Part shown: one piece after another, positions 11,301 through 23,200 of the stretch | Layout of the letters: each line of letters begins with the position of its first letter | How positions within the stretch are numbered: position 1 is the stretch's first letter | Source: Casuarina equisetifolia | Taxonomy: Eukaryota > Streptophyta > Magnoliopsida > Fagales > Casuarinaceae | Direction of reading: 5' to 3' | DNA: 64,000 bases | Assembly (NCBI GenBank): GCA_028551475.1 | Contig: CM052359.1 | Location: forward strand, 9,921,583-9,985,582 | The notes under the pieces: generated by a model | Database searches by the model: none | Told to the model about the DNA's origin: nothing | The model's input: the letters and a program-made list of their open reading frames with translations, nothing else | Made by a program: the position numbers and the translations under genes

Positions 11301-12253
11301 AAGATAAAACTGAGTGGGGAAAAAGGGTAGGATGGATATATGGCTCTGTAACGGAAGATGTGGTTACCGGTTATAGAATGCACAACAGAGGCTGGAGATC
11401 AGTGTATTGTGTCACAAAACGGGATGCATTCCGAGGGACAGCTCCTATTAATCTGACAGACAGGCTGCACCAAGTGCTTCGATGGGCAACAGGGTCTGTT
11501 GAGATTTTCTTCTCAAGAAACAATGCATTATTTGCAAGCCGACGGATGAAATTCTTGCAGAGGGTTGCATATTTCAATGTGGGAATGTACCCTTTCACAT
11601 CGATGTTTCTCTTGGTCTACTGCTTTTTGCCAGCCGTTTCTCTATTTTCTGGACAGTTCATAGTCCAGTACTTAAGTGTGACCTTTCTGATTTTCTTGCT
11701 GGCCATCACCATCACCTTGTGCATGCTTGCACTTCTTGAAATCAAATGGTCAGGTATCACTCTGCATGATTGGTGGCGAAATGAACAGTTTTGGTTGATT
11801 GGTGGAACAAGTGCCCATCCTGCTGCTGTGCTACAAGGATTACTGAAGGTTATAGCAGGAGTTGAGATCTCTTTCACATTGACCTCTAAGTCTGGCACTC
11901 CTGATGAAGGAGATGAAGAATTTGCAGAGCTATATGAGGTTAAGTGGAGCTTCTTAATGATCCCACCGATCACAATCATAATGGTGAACATGATAGCAAT
12001 TGCTGTTGGAGTAGCCAGGACACTGTATAGTCCCTTCCCTCAGTGGAGCAAGCTCGTTGGAGGGGTGTTCTTCAGCTTCTGGGTGTTGTGCCATCTCTAC
12101 CCATTTGCAAAGGGATTGATGGGAAGGAGGGGAAAGGTTCCGACCATCGTCTTTGTCTGGTCCGGGCTGCTGGCAATCATTATTTCTTTGCTTTGGGTGT
12201 ATATCAGCCCTCCTTCAGTCAGGCAGGATTACATGAAGTTCCAGTTCCCTTGA
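8302..12253 (+). CDS. CSLD5: cellulose synthase-like protein D5
   Basis: Three exons: 8302-9251, 9587-10391 and 10478-12253. Introns are GTAAGT...GCAG (phase 2) and GTAATT...GCAG (phase 0). The sum is 3531 bases, giving 1176 residues, close to the 1181 I recall for Arabidopsis CSLD5. The N-terminus has a RING-like zinc finger with paired cysteines at about 150-200, then an acidic stretch. A first hydrophobic pair follows at about 318-362. The GT2 catalytic loop carries the family residues: SDD at 440-442, DCD at 659-661, TED at 877-879 and QVLRW at 917-921. About six C-terminal membrane spans follow. Family role: Golgi/cell-plate beta-glycan synthase, with 1,4-glucan or mannan activity proposed, needed in dividing cells. 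The main ATG has A at -3 and G at +4. The N-terminal PTPDHQ and TIFTGG blocks are typical of this subfamily. Confidence 0.95.
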
Positions 12254-12760
12254 ATGTGCTTGGCAAACAGAAATGAAGTTCCTCAGCTTCATGTTGTAGT
12301 TATTTTGTTGTTTGATGATCTGCTTCATTCACATTGAATGATTGGCTTTCTCTTTAGTTTGGATTGTTGTTAGTAACCGCTTTCATGTATCAAGGAGTTT
12401 ATGTTTGGGTGTCCCTTTTGACTGAAACTCCTCTATCCATTGTGCAAATGAGTGTTAGGCAACTGTATTCTGTGATTAGAAACACAGGCCAATATCACTA
12501 AAGGCTCTAATACAGATACATCTGTTACATCTGTTACTGATTCCAGGTTTAAAAAAAAGCCCAGAAATTCTGTGTCCATGTTTTCGAGTCCAGCAAGTGT
12601 GGACAGTTCCAACCTTCTTCACTAACACGGTCGAGTCCTTTCTGCACGACTTGAATAATGATTTGTTCCATTAACTGTGAGCCGAAGCTATCATGTTTCA
12701 GATCAAGGGACTGATTAGACAGCCAACTAAGAGCTGGACAGTCTGAAGTGTCGCGTAGAA
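12254..12760. other. 3' UTR and downstream flank of CSLD5
   Basis: T-rich sequence after the CSLD5 stop is probably its 3' UTR. A 71-codon minus-strand ORF (12549-12764) runs up to the edge of the old copia LTR. I do not recognise it and there is no other support for it being a gene. Confidence 0.45.
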
Positions 12761-12955
12761 TCACAGCAGGGGAAAGCCGACAAGTCGTGGAATCAATTTC
12801 TATTGATATTGCAAATACTCAAATTGTACAACCTATAAGTCTTTATATATAGACCTATGACTTACAAGGAAATTGGAATATAGAAAAATAAATAAGTACA
12901 TCAATCAAGGGACATATTTGGCAATCCACATTAAATTATGATTTCTCCATTAACA
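12761..12955 (-). repeat. 3' LTR of the old copia element
   Basis: It matches 24637-24845 over its whole length, with many substitutions and small gaps. The boundary near 12761 rests on where similarity stops; the other end is the inverted TGTTA terminus at 12951-12955. The polypurine tract follows immediately. Confidence 0.75.
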
Positions 12956-13666
12956 TTTTCCTTCAAGCTATTGAACAAGTCAAATATTTTGAGCTCAGAA
13001 AGAATATGTCAATGTTGTCTACTATAAAGAGTTTTAGTGAATAGCTTTGTAAACTATTCCTTGGTTGAGATGTGGCATATTACAATAATTTTTTTACTAT
13101 AATTTCTCTTACATATTGACAATCAACTAAAATGAATTTTGTTCTTTCATGAAAAATCATATTTATAGCTATCTTTTTTGCCATTTCATTATCCTAGAAT
13201 AATAAGGCTGATTGTTGTAGATAGAACCAAGAGTCTTTAAGTAGCCTCGCAATCCCTATTATCTCATAGGTGATAACTTGCATTACTTGATACTCGGCTT
13301 CTACAAATAAAAGAGAAACAATTGGTTGTTTATTCACTTGCTAGATATTAAGTCCCTAACCATTATGCAAAATCTTGTAATTGATTTTTTGTGTCATAGA
13401 ACAAGTGTTGTAATATGAATTGTAATAAGCTTTTAGCTTTAACTTGGATGAAAAAAGGAATATGAGCCCAAGAGTTGGATAACTCGTAAGATATCTAATC
13501 ATCTTCATAGTTGCCTCCATGTAAGACTATTTTAGTGCATGTATGAATGGACTAAAAAATTGCATTGAAAGGTGATATAAGGTTTGGTTAGCATTAGATA
13601 AATTAGTTTGTCAACTAGTTTATGATAAGTCAGGGAATCTTTAAGTAGTGAATCATGATGCTTCTT

Positions 13667-13900
13667 TTATGAATTGATGTCATACTCAATGTTTATAAAT
13701 TTCTTATTTTGTTCTACAAGAATCAATAAGGGCTTTGACCATGCTAATCTTGCTTTAAAGATAAGCTCCAAAGTATATTTTTGTTGACTTAGAGAAATCC
13801 CCTCTAAAGAGTGTCCAATGTCAATCTTAAGGAAGAATTTCAATTGTATGAGATCCTTCATGGAGAATGTGGAATATAAATAGCCTTTCAAGTCTAAGAT
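13667..13900 (-). pseudogene. reverse transcriptase fragment of the old copia element
   Basis: A 74-codon open frame reads like the copia reverse transcriptase segment after the active site, with LKFFLKIDIGHS and GISLSQQKYTLELI-type text. It is only a remnant; neighbouring sequence carries stops and shifts. Confidence 0.75.
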
Positions 13901-14210
13901 GAGAATCTAATTATTTCATATGATTAAAATATTATCAACATAAATCTCCTTTGAAAATGTTGGTGAAGAATTTCAATTGTTTGAGATCATTCTTGAAGAA
14001 TGTGAAATGTAAATAACCTTTCAATTCTAAGATGGCAACTTGATAATTTTTTGTGATTAAAATATCATCAACATAAATCTCAATTTCAATGAAGAATTTC
14101 AATTGTTTGAGATCTTATACGAAGAATGTGAAACGAATGTAGCCTTTCAAATTTAAAATAACAACCTTATTATTCCTTGTAATTAAAATGTCATTAACAT
14201 AAATGAGAAA
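13832..14210 (-). repeat. three tandem copies of the reverse transcriptase active-site block
   Basis: Three copies of a unit of about 120 bp start at 13832, 13965 and 14091, each beginning GAAGAATTTCAATTG on the plus strand. On the minus strand each encodes the copia active-site box and the segment after it. The boxes read YVDN, YVDD and YVND in the three units. A normal element has one such box, so this is an internal tandem triplication within the decayed element. Confidence 0.75.
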
Positions 14211-15051
14211 TACAATGAAAAAATTGCCTTAAGATTTAATGAAAAGAAAATAATTATTCTAAGGCTAACGAAATCCACATGCAATAAGGGTTGTTGTTAA
14301 CTTCACATTCAACTAACAAAAGGCTTGTTTCAATCTGTACAAGGATTTGCTTTTGACAAATTAGACCCTCTACATGATTTTGAAACCCAAAGGACTCTAT
14401 ATAAACTTTCTTAGAGAAATCACCATGAAGAAAGGTTTTCTAAGTATTCATTTAAAATAGAAACTAGTTATAAACTGTAACAATAGTAATGATAAGTTGA
14501 AAGTTGACATGTTTTGTAATAAGTGAGAAGGTGTCTTGATAATCAATGCATTCTCTTTAATTATACCCTTTAGCCACTAACTAGGCCTTATATCTCTTAA
14601 TAAAAAAATCAACATGATACTTTACCTTATAGATCAACTTACAACCAATTGGACATCAATCATGGACAAATGGACCATAATCTAAATGTGATTGGCCTTA
14701 AGGGCAACAAGTTCGCTATCCATAGCACTAACCTAATTAGGGTTTTTGAATGCTTTGTGAAAGGAATGGGGCTCTTAAATGGTAGAGATGAAGGCAATGA
14801 AGTGCTAGTAGTGTGATTGACATTTATTGAGAGAGATATAATTGAAAATAGGGTATAAGAAAGTGCATGAGGCAAAAGGCACAATGGGACATAGGTAATC
14901 GGTATACCAAAAAGGTGGTTTGGTCGCTTGGCCCAAGTGGTGCACTTTAGGTGGCAATTGAAGGTCTAGGTCTAGATTAAGCATGGGGATAGGTGGATTT
15001 ATGAAGGAAGAAGATGCACTTATAGGTTGATGAGAATTGTTGTTAGCAAAG

Positions 15052-15056
15052 GTATG
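15052..15056. repeat. target site duplication GTATG, left copy
   Basis: GTATG immediately precedes the left LTR of the nested element and is repeated exactly at 22336-22340. Confidence 0.9.
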
Positions 15057-16567
15057 TGTTGGGTTTATGGCTATCCAAGAAGGGGGGGTTGAATTGGATA
15101 TCTAGAAATTTAATTAATTTTAATATCTTTTTAGATATTATTTTTCTACAATGAATGCAACTAGACAAAATATCATAAAAGTAATGGAGTATCAAATAAA
15201 AGAATTAAATCAGAAAAATTCACACACAAAAATTTCACGGTGGTTCGGCACTTTTCACCTACTTCCAAACTGAGTTGAAATTTGCTTTACTTCAAACAAG
15301 AAGAGCACCTCTCCTTCACCTCACAACTCCTCAAAAGGACTTATATAGCTCACGGTTACAAGGTTAGGTTTACAAAAAACCTTAATATAGCAAGCTCATT
15401 CCTTAGATATATGATATGAGTGAGGATTTAAGCCTATCAGAGAGCTAATTGAATGTATACATAATCAATTCAAGCTCTAATCTTGAAAGCCCCAATTTCA
15501 CAAATCTAGGGTTTTTGGATTTACAATTATCTTTATGTGCAAATAATGTTATAATCAATCTAACACATATATAGATTAATCTATCAAATGATATTCACAG
15601 GATAACAAGTTTAGGGAATATCACCAAAGATTTTCTTTTTCTTCAAACGTTACTGAACACGGAAATAAGAGTAAATCGATGAGGGCTTTTATCTCTTTTG
15701 ATCAAATCAACAAGGATATATCTCAGCAAGCATAAATATTTCATCTGAATCTCCCTTTTATAGCAGGTATTCAAACCTTGGACATATTAGAGTTTCAGTT
15801 CAAACCTTTTTGAAATCCTTCCATTGAGATTTGATGGATTTGACTATGTACTAATGCAGATGATGATTTTTTAGCAAGATAACCGTTCTAACACTCAGTC
15901 TCCTCATCATTCTTCCCGTTGGAGCCGTCGTCGTAGGAGAGAGATCAAGAGGAGAAATGTATCTTTAGGTCGAAGAGTGCAGCTAAGGCTTCAAGCTTTT
16001 GATCACAAGAGCCTATACTTTTATTTGCTTTCACACACTGCCATTTCGGATAAATGACTCTCTCAAAACGCTGCAGTTTCAAGCTTCACAAGCTAACCTT
16101 TTTACACGGGCTGAAGCTTTTCACGAGTTGAAGCTTTTCATGGGTTAAACCGATTATACACGGGCTGAATAAATCATACGGGCTGATCATATAAATAGGC
16201 TTCATGTATCCATATATAAATATATGGTCGGTCCATTACACTTGTACATACACCAATTCCAAGTATCAAGGATCCTTTAACATAACCAAGAATGTAAATT
16301 AATCTATGCAACAAAATATTCAAAGGTTGAATCAACTTGACTTAATATTTGATGTTTGATAATAAAATGTAGGAACCCGACTACTTTTTAATATCATTAA
16401 TTGATATTATAATTTGCACACCTTTTACTTCCTTTGAGTTTTAATATGTGCACACAAGATCTTATATGTTCTATCATATATGCAAATATATTATTCTATT
16501 TAATATATGTTCAAATCAACATAAAAATTTTTCTCAATCAAAACATACAAGCATATGATTTTCAACA
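15057..16567 (-). repeat. 3' LTR of the nested copia element
   Basis: 1511 bp, matching 20808-22335. Relative to the other LTR it lacks a block of about 20 bp near 15270. Many differences are C/T or G/A. A near-palindromic TATA-like sequence, CCATATATAAATATATGG, lies at 16210-16227. Confidence 0.92.
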
Positions 16568-16585
16568 ATCTCCCCCTTTTTGATG
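16568..16585 (-). other. polypurine tract of the nested element
   Basis: On the minus strand the sequence reads CATCAAAAAGGGGGAGAT and abuts the 3' LTR. This is the usual primer site for plus-strand DNA synthesis. Confidence 0.85.
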
Positions 16586-17009
16586 ATAATAAAATTTTCA
16601 TACTTGCACATGTTACTACTTGAATGGTATAGCAATTTCATGAACATGTAAATGCAGTAAGCATAAACCTATCATTGTTTTCATGGATATTCATCAAGGA
16701 ATCACCGCAAGTATATTTGCATACTCAGTAGGATGTAAGAGAGTTTATCTCACGTTCTACACTAAAAGTCAGAAATGGAATATACATGTGCAGTAATGTA
16801 CTCTCTCCCCCTTTTTGTTATTAGCAAAAAGAGCATAGCAATGGAAGATAATTAAACAGAACGAATAGTAATGAAGATAATTTTCATGAGATGGGTAAAA
16901 ATGAAGAGGATAGCAGCAGAGATATGACCTAGTGCAGATGTGCAGATAGGGCTCCCCCTTAGAACAATAACCGAGTATAAAGTATGGTAAAAAAAATTGC
17001 TTACAGAGT

Positions 17010-17900
17010 TTAAGCAATGTCATTAAGCAAACACATACCAAGTTCTCTTCGGAGAGTAAAGAACTTATCATGATCCAATGGTTTAGTGAAAATATCAGCT
17101 AGTTGCTGGTCTGTGCTAACAAACTTAATAGAGATATATGATTTTTCAACATGGTCACGAATGAAGTGATGTCTTATTTTTATATGTTTCATTTTAGAGT
17201 GCTGTATTAGGTTTTTAGTGAGATTTATTGCACTAGTATTATCACATTTCAATGGAATCTTAGTGAAATAGAGACCATAATCTTCTAATTGATGTTTCAT
17301 CCACAAAATCTGAGCACAACAGCTAGCTGCAGCTATGTATTCTGCCTGAGTGGAAGAAAGAGCAACGTTGTTTTGTTTCTTGGAGTACCAAGAAACCAGC
17401 ATATGTCTTAAAAACTGACATGTGCCACTAGTGCTTTTTCTATCAATTTTACACCCAGCATAGTCAAAATCACTAAATGCATGTAGATCGAACACAGTGT
17501 CTTTTGAATACCAAATGCCTAATGTGATTGAATCCTTTAGATACTGAAAAATTCTTTTAACAACTTTTAAGTGTTGTTCCTTGGGATTAGATTGAAACCG
17601 TGCACATAAACAAACACTAAACATGATGTTTGGCCGAGAAGTAGTCAACTATAATAGGGAACCAATCATGCCCCTATACATTTTAGAATCAACACAAACT
17701 CCAGCGTTGTCATATGATAAAGATGTAAATGTGCTCATGGGAGTATTTATTGGTTTAGAATCATGCATGTTGTATTTCTTGAGTAATTCCTTAGTATATT
17801 TAGTTTGACTTATGAATATTCCTTTAGATGTTTGTTTAATTTGAAGTCCAAGAAAGTAATTTAATTCACCTATCATGCTCATCTCAAACTCATGTTTCAT
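17010..17900 (-). pseudogene. copia reverse transcriptase C-terminal part and RNase H
   Basis: Two adjacent open segments, 17649-17900 and 17010-17648. The first carries LNYFLGLQI and YTKELLKKY text typical of the reverse transcriptase thumb side. The second is RNase H: SDFDYAGCKIDRKSTSG, then the Y-x-A-A-A motif, a CDN motif, KHIKIRHHFIRDH, and the LADIFTKPL end. A stop at about 17649 separates them. Confidence 0.9.
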
Positions 17901-17912
17901 AGAATTGGAAAA

Positions 17913-18404
17913 TTATTCACACATAACAAAATTTGTAGAACCAAACACAATATCATCAACATAGATTTGAACAATCAAAATCTCTTTTCCTTGTGTCTTA
18001 ATAAACAATGTATTATCCACCTTTCCTTTTCTAAAATTTGTATTCAACAAAAAGTTTCTTAGCTTGTCATACCAAGCCCGTGGGGCTTGTTTTAACCTAT
18101 ATAAAGCTTTGGAAAGCTTGAATACATGATCTAGGCATGTGGGATCTTTAAATCCAGGTGGTTGTTTTACATAAACCTCTTCCTTAACAACACCATTTAA
18201 AAAAGTGCTTTTCACATCCATTTGAAATAATGTAAAATTCATATAGCAAGCAAAAGTAAGTAACATCTGAATAGCTTCTAACTTAGCTATAGGAGCAAAT
18301 GTTTCATCATAGTCAATTCCTTCTTCTTGACTATATCCTTGTGCTACCAATATGGCTTTATTTCTTATAATGATCCCACACTTATCTAATTTATTTCTGA
18401 ACAC
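17913..18404 (-). pseudogene. copia reverse transcriptase core
   Basis: 163-codon open segment with the copia landmarks in order: [42 protein letters not shown], and the active-site YVDD near the end. It is separated from its neighbours by stops. Confidence 0.92.
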
Positions 18405-18510
18405 CCATTTGGTTCCTATGACCTGAATGGTTTTGTGGTCTTGGAACTAATTTCCAGACTTTACTCCTTTCAAACTGATTTAGTTCTTCTTGCATAGCAA
18501 AGAACCAACT

Positions 18511-18984
18511 TTAATCTTTAAGAGCTTCATCTATTTTCTTTGGCTCTATTTGGGACAAGAAAGCTTGATGTTCACATGTGTTATGATATTTAGATCGTGT
18601 GCTTACACTATTTACTGGATTTCCTAGTATATGTTGTTGATCTACTTCATTTCTTACTCTAGGGAAAGTAAATTCTCTAGAGTCTAACTCCCCCTCAACG
18701 GATGCATATTTTTCATTTGCATTTTGTGCTGTGGAGTTTAGATCAGAATCATCCTTAAATTTTACATGAATAAATTCTTCAACAACTAGAGTTCTCTTAT
18801 TAAAAACTCTATATGCTTTACTGGTCTGAGAATAGCCTAGAAATATGGCCTTATCACTCTTAGAGTCAAATTTTCCAAGTGACTTTTTTTCATGGTTTAG
18901 CACAAAACACTGACTTCTAAACACGTGGAAGTAGGATATGATGGGTTTTCTACCAAACAGTAGCTTAAATGGAGTCTTCTTCAA
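18511..18984 (-). pseudogene. copia integrase C-terminal region and linker
   Basis: 157-codon segment with the KTPFKLLFGRKP and AIFLGYS signatures that close the copia integrase region, followed by the variable linker before reverse transcriptase. Stops near 18985-19042 cut it off from the integrase core. Confidence 0.88.
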
Positions 18985-19041
18985 GACTGGTCTTAAGAAT
19001 GCTCTATTTGAAATGTAGTAGGCTGTACTTATTGCTTCTCC

Positions 19042-19860
19042 CTAAAAATGTTTAGGAAGATTGTATTCACACATCATGGTTCTAGCCATTTCTTGGAGTG
19101 TCCTATTCTTCCTTTCTACAACATCATTTTGTTGAAGTGTCCTAGGTGTTGAAAAATTATGAGATATGCTGTTCTTGGAACATAATTTCTCAAAAAGACA
19201 ATTTTCAAACTCACCACCATGATCTGTTTGAATCTTAACAATGGTAAGATCTTTTTCATTTTGGACCATTTTAGAGAAATCAACAAAATTCTCAAATGCT
19301 TCATCTTTCCTAGTAAGTAGATATACCCAAGTATATCTAGTGTAATCATCTACTATGACTAAGGCATAATACTTTCCATTCATAGTGGCTGTCCTTAGAG
19401 GACCAAACAAATCCATATGAATAATTTCTAATGGTCTTGAGGTAGACACTATTAATTTTGGTTTAAAACTACTTTGAGTATGTTTCCCTTTCACACAAGT
19501 GTCACATAATTGATCTTTATCAAATGTGAGCTCGGGTAGTCCTCTAATTAGGCCGTTCTTGGATAACTTCTCTAATAATCCTAGACTAGCATGACTAAGT
19601 TTTCTATGCCACAACCAAGCATCTACACTTTTACTAACAATCAAGCATGTTTGTTTATTTGTTAACTCATTAAGATCAAGCACATATATGTTATCTTTCC
19701 TTTTTTCAATAATTTTCACATAATTTTCCAAATTTTCAACAAGACAAAGTTCTTTCCCAAATCTGATTTTGAAGTTAGTATCACACAATTGACTTATACT
19801 TAGGAGATTGAATTTCAATTCATCAACATATAGCACATTAGATATGAGAAGGGATCGCAA
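19042..19860 (-). pseudogene. copia pre-integrase and integrase core
   Basis: 272-codon open segment. The HHCC zinc module is visible (WLWHRKLSHAS, then LCDTCVKGK). The catalytic D, D and E appear in MDLFG, QTDHGGEF and VERKNR. Its first residues (NVLYVDELKFNLLSISQL) are text that normally follows the protease by a short distance. The retroviral-type Asp-Ser/Thr-Gly protease motif is absent upstream, where the gag zinc-knuckle frame ends at almost the same place. Confidence 0.92.
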
Positions 19861-20230
19861 TCATTGCCTTCTTCTTTCCTTTATTATTATTCTTCTTAAG
19901 TAAAGGGCAATCGGCTTTGCTATGTCTAGGCTTTCTACACTCATAGCATAAGTTATCCCTAGATTTATATGCTTCATTTCTTCTAGGTTGTCCTTTATTT
20001 CTTCCTAGACCCTTTTTGAGATATTTTCTAAATCTTCTAGCTATTAGAGCGATCTCATCATTTTCTGACTCAATCTCTTCGGTCTTATCTATTTCTACTT
20101 TTAAAGCAAGTGACCTTTTATTCTCTTTTTCCTTAACTCTCTTGATTAGTTGCATTTCATGAGTCTTTAGTGATCCTAGTAAATCATCTAAGGTTAGACT
20201 ATCTAGATCATGTGCTTCTTCTATCGCCAT
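19838..20230 (-). pseudogene. copia gag C-terminal part with zinc knuckle
   Basis: 130-codon segment ending in an intact CCHC knuckle, CYECRKPRHSKADC, followed by a lysine-rich tail. It overlaps the start of the integrase segment in another frame, which places the deletion junction at about 19838-19860. Confidence 0.88.
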
Positions 20231-20316
20231 TTTCTTGGGATCCTAGCTCTCGGGTAGAAACACTAGCATTTTCTGACCATTTCTTCATTTGTGTAAGTCT
20301 TTCCTAGCAACCTAAG

Positions 20317-20745
20317 TTAAGATATTATTTCTACAAATCTACCAAACATGTCACTAATAGTTTCAGATTTAAGCATAGTAAACAATTCATAATTGTGAGT
20401 GAGCATGGTTACCTTTGATGACTTAACTTTCTTTGTACCTTTAAATATGACTTTTAATTTATCCCATATTTCCTTACCCATGAAACAAGATGACACCTTA
20501 TTAAATTCATGAGCTTTCAACCCACTATAAATCATGTTCATAGCTTTGGCATTTATTTCCATAATTTTAGCTTCATTTTTACTCCATTCAGGTAACGTGG
20601 TACCCTTTTTGATTATCCACCAAGCTTTATGGTCTTGACCGACAATGAAGACTTGCATGAGTTGCTTCCAATGTTTATAATTTATCCCATCAAAAAGAGG
20701 TGGTTTGTTATATCCCGTAACAACTACTCCTTTCTCCATAGCCAT
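20317..20745 (-). pseudogene. copia gag N-terminal part
   Basis: 142-codon segment starting 50 bases or so after the primer-binding site. The opening text (KPPLFDGINYKHWKQLM) and the later IWDKLKVIFKGT are typical of the UBN2 gag domain of plant copia elements. Stops at 20231-20316 separate it from the zinc-knuckle part. Confidence 0.88.
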
Positions 20746-20793
20746 GTAAGTGGATCTACTCTAGGATGTTAAGCCTTTAAATCAAAGAACCTA

Positions 20794-20805
20794 GCTTTGA
20801 TACCA
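20794..20805 (-). other. primer-binding site of the nested element
   Basis: Minus strand TGGTATCAAAGC lies two bases inside the 5' LTR. It complements the 3' end of initiator-Met tRNA with one probable mismatch (the usual form is TGGTATCAGAGC). Confidence 0.85.
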
Positions 20806-20807
20806 AT

Positions 20808-22335
20808 TGTTGGTTTATGGCTATCCAATAAGGGGGGTTGAATTAGATATCTAGAAATTTAATTAATTTTAATATCTTTTTAGATATTTTTTTTCTATGA
20901 TGAATGCAACTAGACAAAATATCACAAAAGTAATGGAGTATAAAATAAAAGAATTAAATCAGAAAAATTCACACATAAAAATTTCACAATGGTTTGACAC
21001 TTTTCACCTACTTCCACCCTCTTCTCCTTCAACTCAAACTGAGTTGAAATCTACTTTACTTCAAACAAGGAGAGTGCCTCTCCTTCACCTCATAACTCTT
21101 CAAAAGGAGTTATATAACTCATGGTTACAAGGTTAGGTTTACAAAAAACCTTAATACATCAAGCTCATTCTTCAGATATATGATATGAGTGAGGATTTAA
21201 GCCTATCAGAGACTAATTGAATGTATACATAATCAATTCAAGCTCTAATCTTGAAAGTCCCAATTTCACAAATCTAGGGTTTTTAGATTTATAATTATTT
21301 TTATGTGCAAATAATGTTATAATCAATCTAGTACATATATAGATCAATCTATCAAATGATATTCACAGGATAACAAGTTTAAGGAATATCACCGAAGATT
21401 TTCTTTTTCTTCAAATGTTACCGAACACGGCAATAAGAGCAAATCGATGAAGGCTTTTATCTCTTTTGATCAAATCAGCAAAGATATATCTCAACAAGCA
21501 CAAATATTTCATCCGAATCTCCCTTTTATAGCATATACTCGAACCTTGGATAGATTAGGGTTTTGGTTCAAACCTTTTTGAAATCCTTCCGTTGAGATTT
21601 GATGGATTTGACGTTGTACTGATGCAGATGATGATTTTTTAGCAAGATAACTATTCTGACACTCAGTCACCTCACCATTCTTCCCGTTGGAGTCGTCGTC
21701 ACAAGAGAAAGATTGAGAAGAGAAGTATATCTTTAGGTCGAAGAGTGTAGCTAGGGCTTCAGGCTTTCGATCACAAGAGCTTATGCTTTTATTTGCTTTC
21801 ACACGCTGCCGTTTTGGATAAATGACTCTTTCAAAATGCTACCGTTTCAAGCTTCGCAGGCTAACCTCTTTACACGGGTTGAAGCTTTTCACGAGTTGAA
21901 GCCTTTCATGGGCTGAATCGATTATACATGGGCTGAATAAATCATACGGGCTGATCATATAAATAGGCTTCATGTATCCATATATAAATATATGGTCTGT
22001 CCATTACGCCTATACATACACCAATTCCAAGTATCAAGGTTCCTTTAACATAACCAAGAATGTAAATTAATCTATGCAACAAAATATTCAAAGGTTGAAT
22101 CAACTTGACTTAATATTTGATGTTTGATAATAAAATGTAAGAACTTGGCTACTTTATAATATCATTAATTGATATTATAATTTGCACACCTTTTACTTCC
22201 TTTGAATTTTAATATGTGCACACAAGATCTCATATGTTCTATCATATATGCAAGTATATTATTCTATTTAATATATGTTCAAATCAACATAAAAATTTTT
22301 CTCAATCAAAACATACAAGCATATGATTTTCAACA
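20808..22335 (-). repeat. 5' LTR of the nested copia element
   Basis: 1528 bp, paired with 15057-16567. It contains the TATA-like near-palindrome at 21978-21995 and a block of about 20 bp near 21030 that is absent from the other LTR. Confidence 0.92.
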
Positions 22336-22340
22336 GTATG
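22336..22340. repeat. target site duplication GTATG, right copy
   Basis: Exact match to 15052-15056, marking the integration of the nested element. Confidence 0.9.
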
Positions 22341-22429
22341 TGGCTTAGGGCTAAGGAAAATGAGCTCATCAACTGACAACGAGAATGGAGAATATGAATC
22401 CTTAGGTGTTATGATAAGAGTTAATAAGG

Positions 22430-23200
22430 CAACTAGATTGTTGGAGGAAGATCATGAAAATTGTGATGTAAACGAAAAAATATTCTCATAAAAAGCAATA
22501 TCGCAACTAACAAAATTCCTTTTAGTGACAAGCTTAAGAGTTTATAGCCTTTTTGGTAAAAAAGGTAACCTAAGAAGATGTAAGGAAGTGCCTTAGGACT
22601 AAATTTGTCATACACACTTAGCATGGTAGTATAACATTGGTAAACAAAAACACTAAGTGTTCAAGGGAGTGTCAAAAAAGTGCTCACAAGGAGTGACCCA
22701 ATCAAAAGGATGTAAAAGGAGGTTGAGAAGATAATTAGTAGTTAAGATACATTCACCCTAAAAATGTGGAGGAAGATGGGCTTGAAAAAAAGTAAGGCCT
22801 AAGACATATCTAACAAATGATAATGCTTGTGTTCCGTCATAACATTTTGTTGAGGAATGTGAACATATTAGCTCTTGTAGACAATTCATTTGGAAGAGAG
22901 AAAAAATGAACACTTAAAAAGAAAAAAACTTGGTGCTATTGTTAGAGTGAATGCACTTGACAATGGAATTCACTTTAACAATAGACTCAAATTAGGTGTG
23001 CATCTTTGAAATAAAAGACTATTTTTCAACAAACTTGGCTTTTGAAACAAAGATGAAAAGCCTAAGTGGAATGAGAGAAATCATTCATGATTGTCAAAAA
23101 AATAGCGTGTACCATTATGTATAGGATATTTGTTAGGTCCCTAAACATCCATGTGGATCAATTTAAAAATAGATTTAATTATTGTTTGGCTTAAAAGAAA
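22430..23200 (-). pseudogene. integrase remnant of the old copia element
   Basis: The first open piece (22433-22624) reads KFSPKALPYIFLGY, the end of the copia integrase region. Towards 23200 further integrase-like text appears with stops. It is the other half of the element interrupted at 15057-22335. Confidence 0.7.

Larger units (their letters stand above)
15057..22335 (-). mobile_element. nested Ty1/copia retrotransposon with 1.5 kb LTRs, protease region missing
   Basis: Complete LTR-to-LTR element of 7279 bp in minus orientation, flanked by a perfect GTATG duplication. 5' LTR 20808-22335, then the primer-binding site TGGTATCAAAGC (initiator-Met type) at about 20794-20805. The order is gag, integrase, reverse transcriptase, RNase H, as in copia. 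3' LTR 15057-16567, preceded by the polypurine tract AAAAAGGGGGAGAT. LTRs begin TGTTGAAAATC and end CCAACA. The gag zinc knuckle leads straight into sequence that normally lies after the protease, so the protease segment is deleted. The pol frame is broken in several places, so it should not be autonomous. LTR size and post-pol text resemble the Sirevirus/Maximus type, which I hold loosely. The LTRs differ by very roughly 5-8% in the part I compared. Confidence 0.93.
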
